A stretch of DNA of 19,646 nt from Bacteroidota bacterium (GCA_021793135.1 JAJYTI010000016.1:1-19646), one strand, 5' to 3'; positions 7,771 to 15,760 are shown, numbered from the stretch's first letter. Notes: generated from the letters alone by a model not told the origin. Made by a program: numbers and translations.

Positions 7771-7790
7771 CTGAAAAATATTTGAATATT

Positions 7791-8561
7791 ATGAGAAATG
7801 TGTTTTTAGTAATGGCAACATTTTTATGTTCCATTTTATCGGTTTTTGCATGGGGACCAACCGGACATAGAGCCGTTGGCGAAGTAGCACAACAAAACCT
7901 TACCGAGAAAGCGAAAGAAAAAATAGATGAAATATTGGATGGAGATTCATTGGCTTTAATCTCTACTTATGGTGATGATATAAAAAGTGATAGAGAATAT
8001 TGGAAATTTAGCCCATGGCATTATGTAAATATTCCTTTTGGAAAAACTTACGATGAGCATCCTAAAAATGATAATGGAGATATTGTATATGGAATAAATA
8101 CTGCGGTAGAAGTTTTAAAAAACCCTAATTCTAGTAAGGAAGATAAGGTGTTTTATCTGAAGATGTTAGTTCACTTTATTGGAGATTTACACCAACCGCT
8201 ACACGTAGGTATAGAAGACGACAAGGGAGGTAATGACTTTCAGGTACGATGGTTTAATAAAGGAACGAATTTACATAGAGTTTGGGATAGTGAAATGTTA
8301 AATAGCTTTGGGATGAGTTATACAGAGTTGGCTGCAAATACTAAGCGTTTATCTGAAGAAGAGAAAGAAGCTATTGTAAATGGAGATCATATGGATTGGT
8401 TGTATGATAGCCGTGAATTGATGGAAGATATCTATGAAAATACTGATATAGGAGAAAAATTAGGTTATGAATATATGTATCGTTATATGGATACATTACG
8501 TTCCCAAATTCAAAAAGGTGGCCTACGTTTAGCTACTTTATTAAATGAGATTTTTGAATAA
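7791..8561 (+). CDS. Secreted S1/P1-family zinc nuclease
   Basis: A 256-residue secreted nuclease cleaving single-stranded DNA and RNA, with possible 3'-nucleotidase activity. I chose ATG 7791 over an in-frame TTG at 7782. From 7791 the protein has a standard signal peptide ending VFA, and cleavage exposes Trp21 as the mature N-terminus. In this family the N-terminal tryptophan's amino group itself binds zinc. The remaining trinuclear zinc ligands are all visible: His26 (GPTGHR), Asp62 (YGDD), His77 (SPWHYVNIP), His128, Asp132 and His138 (VHFIGDLHQPLH), and His162 and Asp166 (LHRVWDSEM). The 4-, 6- and 4-residue spacings match P1 nuclease. It should be active and act in the periplasm or outside the cell, scavenging nucleic acids for phosphate and nucleosides. 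It has its own promoter region and a shared downstream terminator. Confidence 0.95.
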   Translation: MRNVFLVMATFLCSILSVFAWGPTGHRAVGEVAQQNLTEKAKEKIDEILDGDSLALISTYGDDIKSDREYWKFSPWHYVNIPFGKTYDEHPKNDNGDIVYGINTAVEVLKNPNSSKEDKVFYLKMLVHFIGDLHQPLHVGIEDDKGGNDFQVRWFNKGTNLHRVWDSEMLNSFGMSYTELAANTKRLSEEEKEAIVNGDHMDWLYDSRELMEDIYENTDIGEKLGYEYMYRYMDTLRSQIQKGGLRLATLLNEIFE

Positions 8562-8589
8562 ATAGATAAGATAAATTATCTACTTATTA

Positions 8590-8634
8590 AATTAAAAATG
8601 CCTTCTTTACAGTGTAAAGAAGGCATTTTTAATT
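8590..8634. terminator. Bidirectional terminator between the nuclease gene and htpG
   Basis: A perfect 21-bp stem with an AGT loop. The core is TGCCTTCTTTAC paired with GTAAAGAAGGCA, flanked by AATTAAAAA and TTTTTAATT. It lies between two convergent stop codons (8561 plus, 8650 minus) and would give a U-tract in both directions. Confidence 0.9.
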
Positions 8635-8649
8635 GGTCTAAAATTTAGG

Positions 8650-10533
8650 TTATTTTAAAATCTCGTAGCTACGTTTTATAAATGCAGTAAGCTCTTCTCC
8701 TTTTAATAAGTTACGACTTAATTTAGCTAAATCTACTGCTTGATTAATCAAACGTTTTTGCTCATCGCCTTTTGCATTAAGGATTTCTCCTATCAATTCG
8801 TGGTTTGTATTTACTACTAAATTATACATCTCAGGCATATTACCCATACCAAACATACCACCACCAGTTTGTTGCATTTCTTTCATTCTACGCATAAACT
8901 CAGGTTCTGTAATAATAAATGGGCTAGCATTACTATCTCTATTCTCTAATTGAATACTAAACTTTTTGTCTTCGATAGTATCTGTTAAAGTCTTATTTAA
9001 GCTTTCTTTTTCTTCGTCGCTAAGTTTAGAAATGGAAGTATCGTCCTTTTTGATTAGGTTATCAATACTGTCAGAATCAACTCTTACAAACTGTAATTTC
9101 TCATTGCTGCCTTCTAGCTTTTGCATTAGATGCGATACGATAGGAGAGTCTAATAGGAGTACTTCATATCCCATTTCTTTTGCTTCGGCAATATAGCTAT
9201 GTTGATCAACTTTGTTAGAAGCATAAAGCAAGATTAGATTTCCATCTTTATCGGTTTGTGCATCTTTAGTTTTTTCTTTGAGTTCTTCAAGTGTATAGAA
9301 AGTTTCATCGATAGTAGGGAATAACGCAAAGTCTTTTACTCTTTCAAAGAATTTATCTTCAGTAAGCATTCCATATTCTATAACTACTTTAATATCGTTC
9401 CATTTTGCCTCAAAGTCTTCTCGGCTGTTATTAAACATAGACTTTAATTGATCAGCTACTTTACGAGTTATATAGTTAGATATTTTCTTTACCGCACCAT
9501 CGGCCTGTAAGTAACTTCTAGAAACGTTCAGTGGGATATCTGGGGAGTCGATTACTCCTCGTAATAAGGTTAAGAATTCTGGAACAATTCCTTCTACATT
9601 ATCAGTTACAAATACTTGGTTTTGATATAGTTGAATACGATCCTTCTGAATAGTCATGTCGTTTGTAAGCTTAGGGAAATATAATATTCCCGTAAGATTA
9701 AACGGATAGTCCACATTTAAGTGAATGTGGAATAATGGTTCTTCGAATTGCATAGGATACAACTCACGATAGAAGTTCTTGTAATCTTCATCTTCCAATT
9801 CCGATGGTTGTTTTGTCCACGCTGGATTTGGATTGTTGATAATATTATCTACTTCTTTTGTAGGAGCTGGATCGTCTTCCTTTGCATCTTCTGGTTTAGG
9901 TAAAGTTTCTGTACGAGTACCAAATTTAATCGGCACTGGCATAAATTTGTTGTACTTAGTTAGCAACTCTTGTATTCTACCTTCTTCTAAAAATTCTAAA
10001 GAATCTTCGGCAATATGAAGAATTATTTCGGTACCTCGTTCGGTTTTATTATCCTCAGTTAATGTGTATTCTGGAGAACCATCACAAGTCCAGTGTGCAG
10101 CTGGTTCGTCTAAATAACTTTTGGATATAATTTCTACTTTGTCTGCAACCATAAATGCAGAGTAGAATCCAAGTCCAAAGTGTCCGATTATACCTGCATC
10201 TTCACTGTTTTTATCTTTGTACTTTTCAATAAACTCTTCTGCTCCAGAGAAAGCAATATCGTTTATGTATTTATTTACTTCGTCCTTAGTCATACCTAGA
10301 CCTTGATCTATAATATGTAAGGTTTTATTTTCTTTATCTACTTTGATTTCGATGATAGGATTTCCATACTCTACTTTAGCTTCACCAATATTGGTCAAGT
10401 GTTTTAGTTTAAGAGTCGCATCTGTTGCGTTGGAAATTAACTCACGTAAGAAGATTTCGTGATCGCTGTATAAAAACTTCTTAATTAGTGGAAAGATGTT
10501 CTCTACCGATACATTAATAGTCCCTTTGCTCAT
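8650..10533 (-). CDS. htpG: Molecular chaperone HtpG (bacterial Hsp90)
   Basis: A 627-residue cytosolic ATP-dependent chaperone, close to the usual bacterial length. N-terminal GHKL ATPase motifs are all present: LRELISNATDA (Glu31, Asn35), IIDQGLGM (Asp76), FSGAEEF, and the lid and phosphate loop GHFGLGFYSAF (117-127). The middle domain includes the ILYFPKL strand, QNQVFVTD, and the catalytic-arginine segment LNVSRSYLQ. The C-terminal dimerisation domain ends KGEELTAFIKRSYEILK, with the methionine-rich EFMRRMKEMQQTGGGMFGMGNMPEMYNL region before it. There is no long charged linker, only a short acidic stretch near 214-240, typical of bacterial HtpG. It is a single-gene unit: a terminator for the S9 peptidase gene lies upstream, so it must have its own promoter in 10534-10640, where a CTGACA repeat is a candidate control site. 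Confidence 0.98.
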   Translation of the reverse strand: MSKGTINVSVENIFPLIKKFLYSDHEIFLRELISNATDATLKLKHLTNIGEAKVEYGNPIIEIKVDKENKTLHIIDQGLGMTKDEVNKYINDIAFSGAEEFIEKYKDKNSEDAGIIGHFGLGFYSAFMVADKVEIISKSYLDEPAAHWTCDGSPEYTLTEDNKTERGTEIILHIAEDSLEFLEEGRIQELLTKYNKFMPVPIKFGTRTETLPKPEDAKEDDPAPTKEVDNIINNPNPAWTKQPSELEDEDYKNFYRELYPMQFEEPLFHIHLNVDYPFNLTGILYFPKLTNDMTIQKDRIQLYQNQVFVTDNVEGIVPEFLTLLRGVIDSPDIPLNVSRSYLQADGAVKKISNYITRKVADQLKSMFNNSREDFEAKWNDIKVVIEYGMLTEDKFFERVKDFALFPTIDETFYTLEELKEKTKDAQTDKDGNLILLYASNKVDQHSYIAEAKEMGYEVLLLDSPIVSHLMQKLEGSNEKLQFVRVDSDSIDNLIKKDDTSISKLSDEEKESLNKTLTDTIEDKKFSIQLENRDSNASPFIITEPEFMRRMKEMQQTGGGMFGMGNMPEMYNLVVNTNHELIGEILNAKGDEQKRLINQAVDLAKLSRNLLKGEELTAFIKRSYEILK

Positions 10534-10605
10534 ATCTTAATAATATTAATTTCGTTTTGTTGATTTCACTTCTAATGAAACAAAACCAATACCAAACCTT
10601 CAATG

Positions 10606-10620
10606 CTGTCAGGGTGTCAG
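10606..10620 (-). promoter_or_regulatory. Candidate operator upstream of htpG (CTGACACCCTGACAG)
   Basis: On the minus strand, CTGACA is repeated in tandem with a CC spacer (8-base period). The same 15 bases also form an imperfect dyad, CTGWCA-N3-TGWCAG. It sits 72 bases before the htpG ATG, between the upstream terminator and the gene, where a heat-shock control site would be expected. The function is inferred. It is not a CIRCE element. Confidence 0.35.
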
Positions 10621-10642
10621 TCCAATTTCGGTTTAAAGTATA

Positions 10643-10676
10643 AAAAAAGTCAGGATGCATACATCCTGACTTTTTT
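10643..10676 (-). terminator. Terminator after the S9 peptidase gene
   Basis: A stem of GTCAGGATG paired with CATCCTGAC around a CATA loop, extended by six A-T pairs on each side. Read on the minus strand it lies 20 bases after the S9 peptidase stop and ends in a T-run. It isolates htpG from upstream transcription. Confidence 0.88.
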
Positions 10677-10696
10677 CTAGAAAAAATAAATATTGA

Positions 10697-13111
10697 TTAT
10701 TTTTTATTTTTCACATATTTCTCTAACCATTCATGTTGTTCCCATAGCATATGTAAAATACTTTCTTTTGCAGCATAACCATGACTTTCTTTGGGAAGCA
10801 TCACCAATCTAGATGTAGCTCCAAGTCCTTTAAGAGCATTAAAGTAACGTTCACTTTGCATTGGGTAGGTCCCCGAGTTATTATCGTCTGCACCATGAAT
10901 TAATAGAATAGGTGTTTTTACTTTTTCTGCATGCATAAATGGTGACATATCGTAATATAATTGAGGAGCTTCCCAATAATTACGCTCTTCACTTTGGAAT
11001 CCAAAAGGAGTTAATGTGCGATTATATGCACCGCTTCTTGCAATTCCAGCGGCAAATAAATCAGAGTGACTTAAAAGATTGGCCACCATGAATGCACCAT
11101 AAGAGTGTCCACCAACTCCAACACGGTTTCTGTCTATATATCCTAAATTATCTAATGCATCTATTGCTGCCTTAGCATTCGCTACTAGTTGCTTTTGGAA
11201 TGTATCGTTAGGTTCTTCATCTTTTTCTCCAACAATAGGGAAAGCTGCTTGATCCAATACTGCATAGCCTTGTGTTACCCAGAATATAGGTGAACCATAG
11301 TTTGGAGCTACAAATCTATTGGAGTTGGAGGTGCTTTGCGATGCAGTGCTTCGGTCTTTATACTCTCTAGGGTAGGCCCAAAGAATCATTGGCAACTTTT
11401 CTTTTTTATCGTAATTAGCAGGTAAATACAATGTACCACTAAGTTCTAAACCGTCTTCACGAGTATAAGTAATAACTTCTTTATGAACCGCTTCTAAACT
11501 CTGATATGGATTGGTGAAGTCGGTTATTTGCTTTAAATCATTTTTACGTTTTATATTTCGGATATAATAATTTGGGAATTCATTTTTTGATTCGATTCTT
11601 ACCAACACAGTTCCTTTTTGCAAATCTATAGCTCGTAGAATTCCTTCTACTTTATCAGTGTATTCTGATTCGTAAAGTCGATTGGTTTTTCCATTGGTCA
11701 AATCTATTTGATCAATAAAAGGAAATTGTCCTTTTGGAGTATAGCCATCGCCTATTAGAAAAGCAGAAGAATTTTCTAAATTTAAAACATGTAAACCAAA
11801 CTCATTTTCTTTGGTAACAAAATTTCCAGGATCGGTATAATTATCTTGATAGTTTCTGTCTGAAATTATATAAGGTTCTTGTTGATTGCTAGAAGGATTA
11901 AACACATATGTTTTTGTATTTCTATCAGAGAACCAACGATCGAATGCGACTGCATATGTATCATCTCCCCATATAACTCCAGCGTAACGATTTTTTGTTT
12001 TAACTAATAAATTTTTGTTTCCATTAAAAGGAGCGCTTAATTCATAAATCGCATCTCTATATGGTACGTCAATCTCTGGATCTCCATGGTCTAATGCTTC
12101 TACCCAATAAAGTGTAGCAGGTTTATCACTTCGCCAACTTAGATTTCTTTTGCCATCTCGAGTAGCCATAAATCCTTGTGGAAGCACTTCGGTAAGTGGA
12201 ATTTCATTTACAATTGTTACTTCTTGTCCGTCTGCTGTATATACTGCTTCTGTGGTAGGGAATCGTTGGTAAGGAACTAGATAAGAAAATGGTTTTTTAA
12301 TAGTACTAACCAATAAGTAGTCACCATCTGGTGAGAAACGAAGGCTTTTATACATTGCATTTGGCAAGAAATCTTCGATATGACCGTCTAAAGATATTTT
12401 CTTGATTTCGGAATGTGCTAAAATCGAAAAATTCTGTTCGTCATTTGGAGTCTTTAATAAATCTTGGTAGGTTCGATTTTGTGCCTTCTCCCCATCACTT
12501 TCCGAAACAATAGGACCAGTAGGAACTTGTTTACTTACATCTATTAATTCTGGTCTGTCTTTAGGTAATGTTTTTAATAGAATAGATTTACTATCACGAG
12601 ACCAAATTACACTTTGTCCTAAATTGGCATTGATAATAGCATCGGTTAGTTTACTAGCCTTTGCTTTTTTAACATCTATCAACCATAGTTCTACACCTTT
12701 TGTGGTAGTATTGGTAAACGAGATGTATTTATCATCTGGTGAGAATTGAAAATTAGTAAGTTGTGGGTTATTTGGTAAACCAACTATTTTTTTTCGTTTC
12801 TTATTTTTAGTAGATCCTAACTCTAGATTGTTGTAAAATACAGTTCGACTACCAATATTGGTTACTGGATTGATTCGAAGACCACCTAATCGCATTTCTG
12901 CTTGAGAGAGTTGTTCAATAGATTGGTATCTATCTCGATAATAAAAAAGGATGGTTTCGCTTTGCTTGTCTAGACCAACCGCAGGTGGTAGAGGTACATC
13001 GATTAACTCTTCAATCTCCTTAGGAGGTTTTTGATAGTCTGTGGCTTCTTGAGCATAAACTGTGATACTGCAAAAAAGTACTATAATACTTTTAAATATA
13101 TGTTTCATCAT
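10697..13111 (-). CDS. Secreted S9-family (prolyl oligopeptidase-like) serine peptidase, glutamyl-endopeptidase-like
   Basis: An 804-residue exported peptidase. The open frame extends 26 codons further upstream (to 13189), but the leader MMKHIFKSIIVLFCSITVYAQ starting at 13111 is a clean signal peptide ending in the common flavobacterial YAQ. The extension has no such character, so 13111 (or the adjacent ATG at 13108) is preferred. After the signal comes DYQKPPKEIEELIDVPLPPAV, the N-terminal signature of the glutamyl endopeptidase-like S9 proteins common in Bacteroidota. A beta-propeller of repeats follows (for example FSPDDKYISFTNT and FSPDGDYLLVST), then an alpha/beta-hydrolase domain. The catalytic triad is Ser670 (GGHSYGAFM), Asp743 (HGADDNN) and His777 (KESHGY). 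It likely degrades peptides in the periplasm or at the surface. It stands alone, with a terminator after it. Confidence 0.93.
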   Translation of the reverse strand: MMKHIFKSIIVLFCSITVYAQEATDYQKPPKEIEELIDVPLPPAVGLDKQSETILFYYRDRYQSIEQLSQAEMRLGGLRINPVTNIGSRTVFYNNLELGSTKNKKRKKIVGLPNNPQLTNFQFSPDDKYISFTNTTTKGVELWLIDVKKAKASKLTDAIINANLGQSVIWSRDSKSILLKTLPKDRPELIDVSKQVPTGPIVSESDGEKAQNRTYQDLLKTPNDEQNFSILAHSEIKKISLDGHIEDFLPNAMYKSLRFSPDGDYLLVSTIKKPFSYLVPYQRFPTTEAVYTADGQEVTIVNEIPLTEVLPQGFMATRDGKRNLSWRSDKPATLYWVEALDHGDPEIDVPYRDAIYELSAPFNGNKNLLVKTKNRYAGVIWGDDTYAVAFDRWFSDRNTKTYVFNPSSNQQEPYIISDRNYQDNYTDPGNFVTKENEFGLHVLNLENSSAFLIGDGYTPKGQFPFIDQIDLTNGKTNRLYESEYTDKVEGILRAIDLQKGTVLVRIESKNEFPNYYIRNIKRKNDLKQITDFTNPYQSLEAVHKEVITYTREDGLELSGTLYLPANYDKKEKLPMILWAYPREYKDRSTASQSTSNSNRFVAPNYGSPIFWVTQGYAVLDQAAFPIVGEKDEEPNDTFQKQLVANAKAAIDALDNLGYIDRNRVGVGGHSYGAFMVANLLSHSDLFAAGIARSGAYNRTLTPFGFQSEERNYWEAPQLYYDMSPFMHAEKVKTPILLIHGADDNNSGTYPMQSERYFNALKGLGATSRLVMLPKESHGYAAKESILHMLWEQHEWLEKYVKNKK

Positions 13112-13276
13112 AAATAAAGGGAATTTATAACAGCAATATAAGAAGTTTTTTGTACTTTGTTTTGTTAATGAACGAATGTTCTTTTGCAAAATGACAGCAA
13201 GTACAGAGGTTGACTTATAATAAAATACTGTTAGTCATTGGAGTGTAAAATATTAGTGATATAAAAATAGAAGTCT

Positions 13277-14290
13277 ATGTATGCATCTAAAATAGTTAGT
13301 GTTGGATATTATGTACCTGAAAATGTAGTAACTAATAAAGATTTAGAAAAACTAATGGATACTAGTGATGCTTGGATTATTGAGCGAACTGGAATTCAAG
13401 AACGCCGACATATAAAACCAGGCGATGGCAATACTACATCTGTCATGGGAGTAAAAGCTGCTAAAAACGCATTGGAGAAAGCTGGAATGGATGCCGATGA
13501 AATTGATTTAATTGTTTTTGCAACATTGAGTCCAACACTCTATTTTCCAGGTGGTGGTGTTGAGGTGCAAGAAATGTTAACCAAACGTACTATTCCAGCA
13601 TTGGATATTAGAAATCAATGTAGTGGATTTGTATATGGACTGTCTGTTGCCGATCAATTTATCAAAACAGGAATGTATAAGAATGTTTTGGTAATAGGAA
13701 GTGAGAACCATAGTGGAGGACTGGATATGACTACACGAGGACGAGGAGTGTCAGTAATTTTTGGTGATGGAGCTGGAGCCATTGTTATGTCTAGAGCAGA
13801 AGAAGGAGATTCTAGTAGCATACTTTCTACCCATCTTCATAGTGAAGGTAAACATAAAAAAGAACTTATGCTTGAAGGTCCCAGTACTCAGGTATGGGTG
13901 CCAGAGCTAATGCAGATAAACCCTGAGACAGAATACCTGCCTTATCATCCTCATATGAATGGACAATATGTATTTAAACATGCAGTTACGCGATTTTCAG
14001 AAGTAATAAATGAAGGTCTAGAAGCTAATGGTTTATCAGTGTCCGATATCGATTTATTAATTCCCCATCAAGCTAATTTACGGATTTCACAGTTTATCCA
14101 AAAAAGGTTTAGCCTATCAGAAAATCAGGTGTTTAATAATATTCAAAAGTATGGAAATACTACTGCAGCTTCGATTCCTATTGCACTTGCCGAAGCAGTA
14201 GAAGAAGATAAGTTACAACGTGGCGATTTATTAGTGTTAGCTGCTTTTGGTAGTGGATTTACTTGGGGAAGTGCTATAATACGTTGGTAG
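13277..14290 (+). CDS. Beta-ketoacyl-ACP synthase III family protein (FabH-type)
   Basis: A 337-residue thiolase-fold condensing enzyme. FabH hallmarks are KIVSVGYYVPENVVTN, TSDAWIIERTGIQERR, Cys115 in NQCSGFVYGL (acyl-accepting nucleophile), GDGAGAIV, His264 in PHQANLRI and Asn294 in KYGNTTAASIP. The Cys-His-Asn triad is therefore intact, and it should condense an acyl-CoA with malonyl-ACP. Compared with E. coli FabH (317 residues), the span between Cys115 and His264 is longer, apparently by an insertion around residues 185-225 (HSEGKHKKELMLEG and NPETEYLPYHPHM). It is not beside other fatty-acid genes (no plsX, fabD or acpP), so it may be a second, specialised copy rather than the housekeeping FabH. 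It is divergent from the S9 peptidase gene. Confidence 0.9.
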   Translation: MYASKIVSVGYYVPENVVTNKDLEKLMDTSDAWIIERTGIQERRHIKPGDGNTTSVMGVKAAKNALEKAGMDADEIDLIVFATLSPTLYFPGGGVEVQEMLTKRTIPALDIRNQCSGFVYGLSVADQFIKTGMYKNVLVIGSENHSGGLDMTTRGRGVSVIFGDGAGAIVMSRAEEGDSSSILSTHLHSEGKHKKELMLEGPSTQVWVPELMQINPETEYLPYHPHMNGQYVFKHAVTRFSEVINEGLEANGLSVSDIDLLIPHQANLRISQFIQKRFSLSENQVFNNIQKYGNTTAASIPIALAEAVEEDKLQRGDLLVLAAFGSGFTWGSAIIRW

Positions 14291-14314
14291 AAGTTTTAAA
14301 ATTTATTAATACAA

Positions 14315-14352
14315 AAGCAGTCTTCTAGTTAGGAGACTGCTTTTGTATTAAT
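14315..14352. terminator. Bidirectional terminator between the FabH-type gene and the DUF4377 gene
   Basis: A stem of about 17 bp with one G-T wobble. ATTAATACAAAAGCAGTC pairs with GACTGCTTTTGTATTAAT through the loop region 14333-14334 and neighbours. The right foot touches the stop codon of the minus-strand DUF4377 gene (14352-14354). Confidence 0.85.
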
Positions 14353-15023
14353 TATTCGTAGTTAGGATGAAGAAATCGTTCTTCATTTTCTTCTATAATT
14401 TCTCCGGTTTTAGCATCCACATAAACAGTCCTTTTGATTTCTGGGGTACAACCGTTAGTATTCTTGCAATTATCTTCGTAAGTAACCTTTTCGTAGGTAG
14501 AACTTGTTATTTTCCATATATTTTCTTGTACTAGAAATTCTGCTTTGGGTTGATAGGAAGGTGTTTCTTTTATTTCTTTTTCAGAAAGTCCTTTAGGTTT
14601 TAAAATTAGGTTTTTATCTTCTAAAATTAGAATTACCTCTTCTTTGGTAAGATTGTCACTTTGTAATTCTTTTTTATCTAGCTCTTTAATCAATCTATAG
14701 GCTAAAGAAGAAGCATCGGCTGGAGGATTCTTTATTTGCTTAACTTCTACTAGTAGTTTATAGATATATCCTGTTTCGTATTCAAAGCCTATAATGTTGT
14801 TATAGAATAATTCCCAATCTTCCTGATCTTCTTTCCATTTTACTTGTAAGCATTGTTTTTTCATAACTCCTGCATCGCAAGTAACAGTTTCGGGGCCTAT
14901 AATTATAATTTGTTTTTCTATATCCTTATTCATAGTTTGGTTCATGTCAGTGCTATTTTTAGGTGCACAAGAAGTGAGAAATAATAAAGGAAGAATTGAA
15001 AATAATAAAAATGATTTTGCCAT
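14352..15023 (-). CDS. DUF4377-domain lipoprotein with a cysteine-containing C-terminal domain
   Basis: A 223-residue lipoprotein, lipobox FLTSC (Cys19). Residues about 40-100 fit DUF4377: IIGPETVTC (Cys49), KKQCLQVKW (Cys58), WELFYNNIIGFEYETGYIYKLLVEV and KNPPADASSLAYRLI. In this family that domain is often linked to META-type heat-shock lipoproteins, and its function is unknown. The rest, about 125-223, is not covered by DUF4377. After LTKEEVILILEDK it has IWKITSSTYEKV, DNCKNTNGC (Cys186, Cys192) and RTVYVDAKTGEIIEENEE, a strand pattern resembling PepSY-like domains (conserved Trp early, DAKTGEII near the end). The cysteines may form two disulfides in the periplasm. It converges with the FabH-type gene and has a likely promoter 20 bases upstream. 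Domain one is fairly sure and domain two is tentative. Confidence 0.78.
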   Translation of the reverse strand: MAKSFLLFSILPLLFLTSCAPKNSTDMNQTMNKDIEKQIIIIGPETVTCDAGVMKKQCLQVKWKEDQEDWELFYNNIIGFEYETGYIYKLLVEVKQIKNPPADASSLAYRLIKELDKKELQSDNLTKEEVILILEDKNLILKPKGLSEKEIKETPSYQPKAEFLVQENIWKITSSTYEKVTYEDNCKNTNGCTPEIKRTVYVDAKTGEIIEENEERFLHPNYE

Positions 15024-15043
15024 ATTAATTAACTTATAAAGAT

Positions 15044-15051
15044 CAAACTTA
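15044..15051 (-). promoter_or_regulatory. Candidate -7 promoter element (TAAGTTTG, minus strand) for the DUF4377 gene
   Basis: The plus strand reads CAAACTTA, the reverse complement of TAnnTTTG, 20 bases before the ATG at 15023. That is the same distance as the elements before idi and the S1/P1 nuclease gene. No good -33 partner was seen. Confidence 0.4.
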
Positions 15052-15115
15052 CAGTATTGATTTGCAGAAATCTAAAGTGTAACAATAGTTTAAGAAATTG
15101 TAAGAATAGAATATA

Positions 15116-15146
15116 AAAAAGCGCCTCTTTTAGAGAGACGCTTTTT
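15116..15146 (-). terminator. Terminator after the YceI-family gene
   Basis: AAAAAGCGCCTCT pairs with AGAGACGCTTTTT with one C-A mismatch and a 5-base loop. Read on the minus strand it lies 20 bases past the YceI-family stop codon and ends in a T-run. Confidence 0.82.
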
Positions 15147-15166
15147 GTATTTTTTGTGTTGTAGTT

Positions 15167-15760
15167 TTATAGCGAAACCACAACTCTTATCAGTACATCT
15201 GTCCATGTTTTTCCTTCATGTAATATAGAGCATGCATCATGTAATGCTTTAAATGCAGTGTCTGCCATAAAGTCGTCTAATATATCTATAGAACCTCTTA
15301 ATTCAATCATATCCTCATCTACAGCATATTCAAAAGTTTTTGTAACAGATTTGTTATTCATACTTATAAGAATATCAACTTGCCCATTTTTTAACTCTCC
15401 AATATTTCCATGGATATCACCTTTTAAGTTTTTAAAGAAATATTCAGTAATAGTATTATCTCGAGCTGGATCTTCGGTATTTACACCCTCTTTGTCGATT
15501 TTAAATTTAGAGTTACTAAGTCTTTCTTCTTTAGTTTTAGCATTTTTATTGAAATCAACTTCAAAATCTGTAAAAGTACCTTTTACAGGTGTTTTATCAT
15601 CTAATTTAAAAGCAGTCCATTCTAATGTAATTGTGCTTTCTCCTTTTTCTATAACTTCTTTAGATACGACCTCTTTTGTTAGGTTGTTATCGTTTTCTTT
15701 TTGCTTATTGTTACAAGCAATTAAGCTAATCATGCAAAATGCTAAAAGTAGTTTTCTCAT
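15167..15760 (-). CDS. YceI-family lipoprotein
   Basis: A 197-residue protein with lipobox SLIAC (Cys16), a charged linker, then a YceI-like domain from about residue 42. Its pattern is STITLEWTAFKLDDKTPVKGTF, FEVDFN, SKFKIDKEGVNTEDPARDNTI, YFFKNLKGDIHG, and the C-terminal TFKALHDACSILHEGKTWTDVLIRVVV. YceI domains are ten-stranded lipocalin-like barrels that bind isoprenoid-type lipids such as octaprenyl phosphate or quinone-like molecules. Lipid binding here is inferred from the fold. Most YceI proteins are soluble periplasmic, and this one is membrane-anchored. It follows purB on the same strand with a 52-base gap and is closed by its own terminator, so it may be read from the purB transcript, although no functional link is obvious. 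Confidence 0.88.
   Translation of the reverse strand: MRKLLLAFCMISLIACNNKQKENDNNLTKEVVSKEVIEKGESTITLEWTAFKLDDKTPVKGTFTDFEVDFNKNAKTKEERLSNSKFKIDKEGVNTEDPARDNTITEYFFKNLKGDIHGNIGELKNGQVDILISMNNKSVTKTFEYAVDEDMIELRGSIDILDDFMADTAFKALHDACSILHEGKTWTDVLIRVVVSL

Noticed and set aside
7782..7790. TTG start codon three codons upstream of the S1/P1 nuclease ATG
   Set aside because: The ATG at 7791 gives a normal basic signal-peptide N-terminus (MRNVFL) and stands 20 bases after the promoter-like element. The TTG offers nothing better.
8650..10533. Possible unusual charged linker in HtpG (acidic stretch near residues 214-240)
   Set aside because: It is short and the total length is normal for bacterial HtpG. 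It is not a eukaryote-like linker.
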